Assembly (NCBI GenBank): GCA_003641415.1
Contig: QNAG01000012.1
Location: 1 to 21,273 of the forward strand
DNA from: Candidatus Zixiibacteriota bacterium
Lineage (GTDB): Bacteria; Zixibacteria; MSB-5A5; GN15; FEB-12
Direction: 5' to 3'
DNA length: 21,273 bases
Made by a program: the position numbers and the translations under genes. A model generated the notes under the pieces. It had not been told where the DNA came from. It saw only the letters and a program-made list of their open reading frames with translations, and searched no databases. Every line of letters begins with the position of its first letter. The stretch's first letter is position 1. Below are positions 15,191 to 21,273 of the stretch, one piece after another.

Positions 15191-15218
15191 AATATATGAA
15201 ATTGAACGCTAGAGTCAA
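15191..15218 (-). promoter_or_regulatory. Promoter of the CDP-alcohol phosphatidyltransferase gene
   Basis: On the minus strand TTGACT (15218-15213) and TATATT (15196-15191) are separated by 16 bp. The -35 overlaps the end of the upstream DUF1858 gene. The predicted leader is about 30 nt and contains the ribosome site. Confidence 0.55.
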
Positions 15219-15421
15219 TGGGTTGAGAGCTGGTTATACTCATCCACAAGTTCGGCAATTTGTTCCTCATTCCACCCCTTCTGATGGGCTAACTCCGCCA
15301 GTGTACCCCAGAATGGTTCACCACAAACAACACAGGGCAAGTCGTGTCTGATTAAGAAACCGACTAAATCGTAGTGGACTTTAATGAACTCTTCAATATT
15401 TGTTTCTGGTTTTAGCTTCAT
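15215..15421 (-). CDS. Small DUF1858-family protein with a CxxC pair
   Basis: A 68-residue protein that fits the DUF1858 family: an N-terminal helix-rich start (PETNIEEFIKVHYDLVGFLIRHDLPC), then Cys30-x2-Cys33 and a TLAELAHQKGW helix. Members are small cytosolic proteins thought to bind metal or to be redox active; their function is not established. The ATG follows GGAG with only two bases between, too short for an ideal ribosome site. A MITE copy ends 33 bp upstream and may contribute part of its promoter. Confidence 0.75.
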   Translation of the reverse strand: MKLKPETNIEEFIKVHYDLVGFLIRHDLPCVVCGEPFWGTLAELAHQKGWNEEQIAELVDEYNQLSTH

Positions 15422-15447
15422 AACTCCATGATTTTGTATCTCACCAT

Positions 15448-15475
15448 GTTATAAAGGGCTTGTTGATAAACCCAA
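15448..15475 (-). promoter_or_regulatory. Possible hybrid MITE/host promoter for the DUF1858 gene
   Basis: On the minus strand TTGGGT (15475-15470, inside the MITE) and TATAAC (15453-15448, in flanking DNA) are 16 bp apart. The -35 is weak, matching three of six consensus bases, so this is tentative. Confidence 0.25.
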
Positions 15476-15621
15476 GTCAGCGATACCATGAGGGCGGAGA
15501 CAAGCCCCGCCGCTACGCGAGAGGGGATTGAAATCCCGCGTAGCGGGCAGCTTTACGTCACCCGTTCTCAAAACCGCACTCTTAACAAACTTGCACATAT
15601 GACACTTTTTCAACAAGCCCT
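15455..15621. mobile_element. MITE-like element, complete copy
   Basis: A 167-bp non-coding element with perfect 12-bp terminal inverted repeats, AGGGCTTGTTGA (15455-15466) and TCAACAAGCCCT (15610-15621). Inside is a large hairpin: CCGCTACGCG (15510-15519) pairs with CGCGTAGCGG (15537-15546), and GGATT/AATCC extends it toward a tiny loop. A second copy in the opposite orientation occurs at 21130-21273. Target-site duplication is at most AA, so the transposase family cannot be named. It lies between the DUF1858 gene and the pgi/pmi gene, interrupting no gene. Confidence 0.8.
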
Positions 15622-15706
15622 AAATGATGGGCTACCTTGTTCTACACAAACATTGCAAAATTGCAGAATTTCTATCCGTCTTTTATGATTCACTCTGCAT
15701 TGATAA

Positions 15707-16780
15707 TCATCTACTGTTCTTCAACGCTTGTTTCATAGCTTCGATGACATTCACCGGCGTTGGGTCAACTTTGTTAAGAATGGCCAGATAGTATGAAACG
15801 AAATCGCCTAATTGAACAAGGCTCAACATACGTTCCAGCGGCCTTTCACCACGTGAATGAACATCAATGACTTCAACCTCCCGCGATTGGATGATGTCTT
15901 TAGCGATATTCATCCTTTGCCGAATCTGAGTGTGATCATCCATATCGCGAAGAATAACAACCATCAGATGGTCTTTATGTTGCTCAATAGTCTCCGACCA
16001 TGCGACCAGCTCATTGTGATTGAACTCAGAAAATTGGTTAGTATAAGACATGTTCTTGGAGTTCTCGCACAGTTGTCCTTTCCAACGCAATCCAACAGCG
16101 TCGGTGAGAGTAGGGCCGGTATAAATAATCACAACTTTCTGGTGCATCTTTTCCGCAAGAAGCTTGGCTGGGTTTAAAGTTGTGTCATTGTCTTCGATGT
16201 ACTTATCACGGTATTTCTGCAACGCAGCTGAAGCGTGTTCGATCTCCTTCACTATCTTTTTCACTAAACCTATTTTCTCAAAGAAGACCAGTAAAGGAAC
16301 GAAAGAATATCCTAAAGCGGCACGAGGTTGAAGACCGGTCGGTAGTTTCGCCAGAGGAATATCGTTAAGTTTGGCCAGATCACCAAGCAATCCGCCAGTG
16401 CTTATAGCTACTAACATCGCTTTGCGCTTTATAGCATCATCAATTGCCGATAGCGTCTCCTCGGTGTTGCCACTATAAGATGACGCAATAACCAGAGTTT
16501 CGTCATCAACATATTCAGGCAATACGTAGTGACGACAAATATCAAACGGTACAAGCAGTCTCGTAGACAGAAAGCTCCGCAGGAGTTCAGCCCCAATAGC
16601 AGAACCGCCCATACCAATCACCACAATGTTCTTGATTCCCAGAAACTCAGATGGGTTAAGTTGCCACAGCTTGCCGACCTTCAGAGCGTCAGCTATCTGT
16701 TCTGGGAAGTCAAAGATACTGTTATACATATTTGCGGGATCAAACGTCCTAATTTGATCAACATCATCAAGAATACTCAA
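15707..16780 (-). CDS. Bifunctional phosphoglucose/phosphomannose isomerase
   Basis: Interconverts glucose-6-P or mannose-6-P with fructose-6-P. The 357-residue length and motif order fit the small bifunctional PGI/PMI family built of two SIS domains: GMGGSAIG (56-63), the phosphate-binding SSYSGNTEET (100-109) and, in the second domain, the FNHNELVAW segment with the catalytic His, plus LRDMDD. Start is TTG, supported by AAGGA 8 nt upstream; the nearby ATG is out of frame and stops after three codons. It is last in the obg-dprA-ptsH-ptsI-pgi run, 37 bp after ptsI. A hexose-phosphate enzyme in line with PTS phosphocarriers suits coordinate control of carbon entry. Confidence 0.93.
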   Translation of the reverse strand: MSILDDVDQIRTFDPANMYNSIFDFPEQIADALKVGKLWQLNPSEFLGIKNIVVIGMGGSAIGAELLRSFLSTRLLVPFDICRHYVLPEYVDDETLVIASSYSGNTEETLSAIDDAIKRKAMLVAISTGGLLGDLAKLNDIPLAKLPTGLQPRAALGYSFVPLLVFFEKIGLVKKIVKEIEHASAALQKYRDKYIEDNDTTLNPAKLLAEKMHQKVVIIYTGPTLTDAVGLRWKGQLCENSKNMSYTNQFSEFNHNELVAWSETIEQHKDHLMVVILRDMDDHTQIRQRMNIAKDIIQSREVEVIDVHSRGERPLERMLSLVQLGDFVSYYLAILNKVDPTPVNVIEAMKQALKNSR

Positions 16781-16817
16781 AGTATCATTCCTTATAGTGA
16801 TCTATCCCTATTGTTGT

Positions 16818-18557
16818 TTACCTTTTTTGCGAATCCTTCATATCATAAAGGCGGTCCATCATTGTACTAAGCGATCCGCTGGAAATCACCGGACCGACTA
16901 AACGCTGAATAAGACCGAAATCGATCTTTTTAATTACACGGCAGACATCTACAATGCGGTTGGGGCTCATCGACAGTGTGTCTACGCCCATACCAATCAG
17001 AAGAGGTACTGCCACGGTATCACCAGCTAATTCACCACATACTGAAACAGGAATCCGATTCCTGTGGCTGGCATCAACGACCATTTTTATCATATTAAGC
17101 ACGGCCGGGTGTAATGGATTGTATAAACTAACTACCCTTCTGTTCGTTCGATCAGCAGCCAGAACATATTGAGTAAGATCGTTGGTCCCAATTGAGATAA
17201 AATCCACACTTTTAGCAAGGTTGTCAGCTGTCAGTGCTGCTGAAGGTACCTCGATCATAATACCGAGTTCTATATTGGGATCATATTTGATACCTTTGCG
17301 TCGTAGGCTGAGTTTCACCCGGGAAATAAGCTTCCGAGCACGGCTAATTTCGGAGAGGTCAGAAATCATAGGCAGCATAATCTTAACGTTATGTCGCACT
17401 GATGCCCGCAGGATAGCGCGTAACTGAGTTTTAAAAACAGCACTCATATCAAGCAATGAGCGAATACCTCGCCACCCTAAAGCCGGGTTGTCTTCAGCAG
17501 GCCAATCGGACTGAACTGCCAGTTTATCATAACCAAGATCAAAGGCACGCAGTATAACCGATGCCGGAGCAAACTTTTCTGCAATTGTCGAATAATATTG
17601 GTACTGGGTTTCCTCGTCTGGAAATTCATTATGAGCCAGATAAAGAAACTCTGTCCGGTATAAACCAACAGGAATTTGTCTTGCTGCCAGAATATCGTCA
17701 GCTGGACCGGGAAGGCTCAGGTTGGCGGCAATGCCAACCTCATAACCGTCGGCAGTCACCGGAGGAAGTGGACTGAGCTCCCTGATTCGTTTCAACAACG
17801 CTGGTCCCAGGCGCTTGCGACGACGCTGGTACTTAGTCCATTCTTCATCGGTTGGATTGATGATTACTTCGCCAATTGTACCATCAACAATCAAGCGACA
17901 CTTATTAGGAATGGACTTCCATCCCTCCTCAGCAAGTATTACCGGCAGTATTAACGACCGAGCGATCAATGCCATATGAGAATCTGTACCACCTTCCGCG
18001 ACCACGAATCCTACAGCCTTCAGGTCACGGTAGGTTACAACATCATTAGGAGTCAGAACCTTACTGACAACAATTGTATTAGGTGGAAGTTTCTTAGATT
18101 TCGTTTCTCCACCACTAAGATGTGATAGCACCTTCCCGGCAACAGCTTCAATATCAACAACCATCTGACGCATATAATGATCAGAGGATAGTTTAATTGG
18201 AGCGATGGCATCCTGAACAGCTTTACTGTAAACAAAAGCTGCGTTGCGCCTAAGGGATCGTATTTGCTTCTTGACATCTTTTAGAAACTCATAGTCTCCG
18301 GCAATAAGTAGTTGCGCGTCAAAGATTTTAACTACCGGGCCACCAGCCTTACGCAAGGCTGATCGGCGCATCGCATATAACTCCTCTATAGTGGTTTCTA
18401 TGGCAATTTCTAAAGTGTCTATCTCAGTAGATATTAGCGAAGCTGGAATAGCAATCTCAGCCACATGAAAATCACCCGGAAGGACAACATGGGAAACCCC
18501 GAGGACAATTCCATTTGAGATAGATACGCCCTGTATAACCTGTCTTTTGCTACTCAT
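16818..18557 (-). CDS. ptsI: PTS enzyme I (phosphoenolpyruvate-protein phosphotransferase)
   Basis: Cytosolic enzyme that autophosphorylates from PEP and passes the phosphate to His15 of HPr. From the ATG at 18557 it is 579 residues, the usual length. It begins SSKRQVIQGVSISNGIVLG, then the HPr-binding helical domain, the swivelling domain with active-site His194 in EGGTDSHMALIAR (canonical GGxTSHxAI), and the PEP-binding TIM barrel with LRAFDLGYDK, MIEVPSAA, ISIGTNDLTQY and VCGEL(A)GD. An in-frame TTG at 18584 would add nine residues; I prefer the ATG because the canonical start of the fold follows closely. It lies 71 bp after ptsH. No EII is present in the window. Confidence 0.96.
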   Translation of the reverse strand: MSSKRQVIQGVSISNGIVLGVSHVVLPGDFHVAEIAIPASLISTEIDTLEIAIETTIEELYAMRRSALRKAGGPVVKIFDAQLLIAGDYEFLKDVKKQIRSLRRNAAFVYSKAVQDAIAPIKLSSDHYMRQMVVDIEAVAGKVLSHLSGGETKSKKLPPNTIVVSKVLTPNDVVTYRDLKAVGFVVAEGGTDSHMALIARSLILPVILAEEGWKSIPNKCRLIVDGTIGEVIINPTDEEWTKYQRRRKRLGPALLKRIRELSPLPPVTADGYEVGIAANLSLPGPADDILAARQIPVGLYRTEFLYLAHNEFPDEETQYQYYSTIAEKFAPASVILRAFDLGYDKLAVQSDWPAEDNPALGWRGIRSLLDMSAVFKTQLRAILRASVRHNVKIMLPMISDLSEISRARKLISRVKLSLRRKGIKYDPNIELGIMIEVPSAALTADNLAKSVDFISIGTNDLTQYVLAADRTNRRVVSLYNPLHPAVLNMIKMVVDASHRNRIPVSVCGELAGDTVAVPLLIGMGVDTLSMSPNRIVDVCRVIKKIDFGLIQRLVGPVISSGSLSTMMDRLYDMKDSQKR

Positions 18558-18628
18558 AACCACTCGCAGTCCAAGTTTATACAAACGTACATTATAATCA
18601 AATGATCAGAAGTAAGGCAAGGAGAATA

Positions 18629-18898
18629 TCAGTCCATTTCACCAAAGCCGGAAGCAATTATATCAAGAATCGCCCGCATGGCTTCTTCTTCGTCGGGACC
18701 GTCAACTTCGATAATCAACTTCGATCCCATTTCAGCGGCGAGAGTCATTACACCCATAATAGATTTACCATTGACGGGATGTCCGTCTTTGGTCAGAAAT
18801 ACACTGGATTCAAACTGTGATGTGACATTCACCAAAACAGCGGAGGGGCGTGCATGCAGACCGAGTTTGTTAATTATAGTGGCTGTCTTTCTTAGCAT
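18629..18898 (-). CDS. ptsH: Phosphocarrier protein HPr
   Basis: The small PTS carrier receives phosphate on His15 from enzyme I and, in species with HprK, is phosphorylated on Ser46 for regulation. The 89 residues show His15 in GLHARPSA and Ser46 in GKSIMGVMTLAA, both intact, matching the hprK at 2257-3228. The ATG lies within the last codons of dprA (7-bp overlap, 18892-18898), so translation is probably coupled to dprA, an unusual partner for HPr. Only a weak GAAG precedes the start. Confidence 0.97.
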   Translation of the reverse strand: MLRKTATIINKLGLHARPSAVLVNVTSQFESSVFLTKDGHPVNGKSIMGVMTLAAEMGSKLIIEVDGPDEEEAMRAILDIIASGFGEMD

Positions 18899-20010
18899 GA
18901 AAAATCTTCATCTAAAATAAAGCGTTTCCCTGACAGTTCCCGGATCACACCCTTAAGTTCAAGAGCCAACAGGAGCTGTGTTAATTCATCAATCGGCAAT
19001 TCCACGGCTCGAGATATCTGATCGATCTGCATCGGATCACCGGTAAACAGATCAACAATCCTGCGTTCAACATCGGTCATATCAGGTAATCTTTTGAACT
19101 TTCGCGTTACCACATCGCCGTGGAGAGCTGGTAATTCACGATAGATATCCTCCACCGATGTCACCAATGAAGCGCCCTTCTTGATGAGTTCATTGGACCC
19201 TACACAAGTGTTGACACCCGGGAAACCCGGGACGGCAAAAACCTCGCGATTTTGATCGATTGCATGAGTTGCTGTGATAAGAGCACCCGATTTGTGGCCG
19301 GCCTCTATAACCACAACCCCATTCGAAAGTCCTGAGATAATCCGATTTCGCTCAGGGAAGAAGGCTCGATCCGGGCGAGTGCCGGGAAAATACTCAGAGT
19401 AGATACAACCTGAAACTGCTATATCTTTAGCCAGACGTTTATTAGTGGGCGGATAAACATAATCAAGCGAACTGCCCCAGACTGCTACCGTGCGGCCACC
19501 AGCAGCAAGAGCTCCAGCATGAGCAGCCGTGTCGATACCATCAGCCATCCCCGATACCACTACAATTCCATCTGAAGCCAGATGTTTAGCCAGATTGTGG
19601 GCAAACATTCGCCCGCCTTCAGAAGGATGACGAGTGCCAACAATAGCGATCATCCGATCTTCAGGCTTCGCCGCTAATCCACTGCGAAACAAAAGTGGGG
19701 GAGCTGAAGTGATTTCAGCCAACACCTCGGGGTACTCTTCATCACCCGGGAATAGAGCTGTCCAATCCAAAAGATCAACACGGCGAGCAATCTCGGCCGC
19801 CTTGTTTTCATCGAATTTCTCTTTGATCGTTCCTGCCATTGAGCGGGAGATGCCTTTTACCGAAGAAAGAGCCTGAATCGAGGCTGTTCTCACCGCTTTG
19901 GCGGATCCAAAAGTTTGAATTAACTTATTTAATCGTCCGCGACCTACACCCGGCACAGACAACAGTCCAATAGTGTCAATCAACCTTTTTTGTTGTTCAC
20001 TGTTTATCAA
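18892..20010 (-). CDS. dprA: DNA-processing protein DprA/Smf
   Basis: Cytosolic protein that binds incoming single-stranded DNA during natural transformation and loads RecA. The 372 residues hold an N-terminal helix-hairpin-helix-like part (LLSVPGVGRGRLNKL), the Rossmann-type core with GTRHPS (125-130), SGMADGID (153-160), FPERNRIISG (218-227) and SGALITA (241-247), and a C-terminal winged helix (about 313-370). The start is TTG inside the end of obg (14-bp overlap), preceded by GAGAG in obg; its end overlaps ptsH. The presence of dprA alone does not show that the cell is competent. Confidence 0.95.
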   Translation of the reverse strand: MINSEQQKRLIDTIGLLSVPGVGRGRLNKLIQTFGSAKAVRTASIQALSSVKGISRSMAGTIKEKFDENKAAEIARRVDLLDWTALFPGDEEYPEVLAEITSAPPLLFRSGLAAKPEDRMIAIVGTRHPSEGGRMFAHNLAKHLASDGIVVVSGMADGIDTAAHAGALAAGGRTVAVWGSSLDYVYPPTNKRLAKDIAVSGCIYSEYFPGTRPDRAFFPERNRIISGLSNGVVVIEAGHKSGALITATHAIDQNREVFAVPGFPGVNTCVGSNELIKKGASLVTSVEDIYRELPALHGDVVTRKFKRLPDMTDVERRIVDLFTGDPMQIDQISRAVELPIDELTQLLLALELKGVIRELSGKRFILDEDFSC

Positions 20011-20974
20011 GAGCTCTCTCTATCGCCTGAAGAAATCTGTCCGCACCTTTCCGAGCAACCGCTGACAGAGCAATATAATCGTTTGGCCATTCTGCACAAA
20101 TCTCTTTTAGATCGTCATCACTGACAGTGTCAACCTTTGTAATCACCACCAGTGATGGTCGCTGTAGTAAGGACGGGTCAAAACTGTTTAATTCCTGCTT
20201 GAGCAATTCGAGCGTTTTATCCATGGAAATGTCGTTGATATCAATAATGTAGACTATCAGTCGTGTTCGCTGAATATGCTTGAGAAACTGATGCCCCAGC
20301 CCTTTTCCTTGAGAGGCGCCCTCGATAAGACCGGGAATATCAGCCATAACGCAAGATTTGAACTCCCGAAATCTGACAATACCAAGGTTCGGGACCAAGG
20401 TCGTGAAGGGATAATCAGCGATCTTTGGTCGGGCGGCTGAAAATGAGGCCAGAATAGTTGATTTGCCGGCGTTGGGCAACCCTACCAGTCCAACATCAGC
20501 CAGAAGTTTTAGCTCCAATCCCAAACGGAGCTCCTGTCCGGGTTGTCCTGGTGTAGCTTTGCGTGGCGCTTGGTTTGTGGCCGATTTGAAATGGTCATTC
20601 CCAAGACCACCCTTGCCACCTTTGGCTAACACTATCCGTATCCCTGGCTCATCAAAATCCGCTACCAGTTCACCAGTTTCCAGATTCTTAACCAGTGTCC
20701 CGACCGGAAGGCGAAGTTCTATGTGGGGTGCGGATTTTCCTGTTTTCATACTGCCTGATCCCGGTTGACCGTTCTTGGCTTTGTAGCGACGGCGGTAGCG
20801 AAAATCCAGCAGGGTAGTCAGTTGCGGGTCAGCTACTCCGATAACATCTCCGCCGCGACCGCCATCACCGCCATCAGGTCCGCCCTTGGGAACGAACTTC
20901 TCGGTATGGAAAGATACGCATCCGTGCCCACCGTTTCCGGCAGAGACCTCAACTTCAACATAGTCAACAAACAT
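19997..20974 (-). CDS. obg: GTPase Obg/CgtA
   Basis: Ribosome-associated GTPase needed for large-subunit maturation and stress signalling. The 325 residues contain the glycine-rich Obg fold (1-158) and the G domain with G1 GLPNAGKS (165-172), G2 TTL, G3 DIPG (212-215), G4 TKVD (279-282, Thr replacing the usual Asn) and G5 SA (304-305). The variable C-terminal OCT domain of some homologues is absent, making this the short form. The ATG start has no Shine-Dalgarno, and the nearest promoter would give a nearly leaderless mRNA. The usual upstream neighbours rplU and rpmA are not present in the 299 bp visible. Confidence 0.97.
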   Translation of the reverse strand: MFVDYVEVEVSAGNGGHGCVSFHTEKFVPKGGPDGGDGGRGGDVIGVADPQLTTLLDFRYRRRYKAKNGQPGSGSMKTGKSAPHIELRLPVGTLVKNLETGELVADFDEPGIRIVLAKGGKGGLGNDHFKSATNQAPRKATPGQPGQELRLGLELKLLADVGLVGLPNAGKSTILASFSAARPKIADYPFTTLVPNLGIVRFREFKSCVMADIPGLIEGASQGKGLGHQFLKHIQRTRLIVYIIDINDISMDKTLELLKQELNSFDPSLLQRPSLVVITKVDTVSDDDLKEICAEWPNDYIALSAVARKGADRFLQAIERALDKQ

Positions 20975-20980
20975 GGCTTC

Positions 20981-21009
20981 AATATCTTGATATGTTGGAA
21001 AGAAGTCAA
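20981..21009 (-). promoter_or_regulatory. Candidate promoter of the obg-dprA-ptsH-ptsI-pgi operon
   Basis: On the minus strand TTGACT (21009-21004) and GATATT (20986-20981) are 17 bp apart. The expected start site coincides with the obg ATG at 20974, which fits the absence of a ribosome site. Farther upstream a small dyad CTTAC-AGT-GTAAG (21047-21059) is seen. The 155 bp between obg and the MITE copy holds nothing else. Confidence 0.45.
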
Positions 21010-21129
21010 ATTATGAGTGAGGAGGTTTGAGCTTGCATAAGTGAACCTTACAGTGTAAGTATTACTATTGAGAAATAATTACTTTAATAGCGGGAAATAA
21101 CCATTGACTGCCCTGGCGCCCCATAGCTT

Positions 21130-21273
21130 GGGGCTTGTTGATAAAGTATTCTAAGTGCAAGTTTGTTGAGAGTGCGGTTTTGAGAACGGGCGACGTAAAG
21201 CCGCCCTCTACGCGGGATTTCAATCTCCTCTCACGTAGCGGCGGGCCTTGTGTCCGCCGTTGGATTGTTGGGA
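21130..21273. mobile_element. MITE-like element, second copy, cut by the window end
   Basis: This copy starts with GGGGCTTGTTGA and aligns without gaps to the reverse complement of 15455-15621 for about 130 bp at roughly 90% identity by eye, including the conserved block TGCGGTTTTGAGAACGGG and the central palindrome. The sequence diverges over the last 15 or so bases before the window ends, so its far terminal repeat is not visible. It lies in the opposite orientation to the first copy and 156 bp upstream of obg. Confidence 0.75.

Noticed and set aside
15520..15540. A segment ATTGAAATCCC resembling the 3' end of some CRISPR repeats.
   Set aside because: It occurs once per element, inside the hairpin of the MITE, with no regularly spaced repeats or spacers.
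18558..18584. N-terminal extension of enzyme I from a TTG at 18584.
   Set aside because: The ATG at 18557 gives a typical enzyme I N-terminus and length.
21047..21059. CTTAC-AGT-GTAAG dyad upstream of obg as an operator.
   Set aside because: Only five bp per arm in an AT-rich region; too weak to list as its own site.
21107..21136. GCCCCA...TGGGGC hairpin at the edge of the second MITE copy as a terminator.
   Set aside because: No T-run follows on either strand, and the match depends on one base of the element's end.

Overview
The window looks like chromosomal backbone of a Gram-negative bacterium. Signal peptides, a lipoprotein signal, a SurA-type periplasmic chaperone and a probable beta-barrel protein indicate an outer membrane. 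It also carries HPr kinase/phosphorylase together with an HPr that has Ser46, as in Firmicutes and in several FCB-type or candidate-phylum Gram-negatives. I read it as a poorly cultivated FCB-like lineage (for example Zixibacteria-like). That placement is inference from gene content, not from any search.

Layout. Positions 81-6647 are all plus strand: a secreted protein of unknown function, a periplasmic double-PDZ protein behind an ECF-sigma-like promoter, a strong terminator, hprK, then a three-gene operon (parvulin lipoprotein, SurA-like chaperone, RqcP-like S4 protein) with a good sigma70-type promoter. Positions 6648-7214 hold no protein gene. They contain two overlapping palindromes and a foldable stretch of about 190 nt ending in a strong hairpin plus T-run, the best candidate here for an undescribed structured RNA. 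Positions 7215-20974 are all minus strand. In transcription order they are obg-dprA-ptsH-ptsI-(pgi/pmi), a small DUF1858 protein, a CDP-alcohol phosphatidyltransferase, a PfkB-family kinase, a PEP synthase/PPDK regulator, a YchF-like GTPase, lon and nnr.

Two inverted copies of one short element (about 167 bp, 12-bp terminal inverted repeats, strong internal hairpin) flank the obg-to-pgi cluster at 15455-15621 and 21130-21273; the second copy runs off the window. They look like a MITE.

How the genes fit together. HprK (plus strand), HPr and enzyme I (minus strand) make up the regulatory half of a PTS, and no sugar-specific EII is seen here. PpsR, which controls PEP formation, and a phosphoglucose/phosphomannose isomerase lie in the same window, so much of it concerns the PEP/hexose-phosphate node. 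Lon, Nnr, RqcP, SurA and the parvulin lipoprotein are housekeeping quality-control functions for proteins and cofactors. No tRNA, rRNA, CRISPR array, prophage or complete insertion sequence was recognised.
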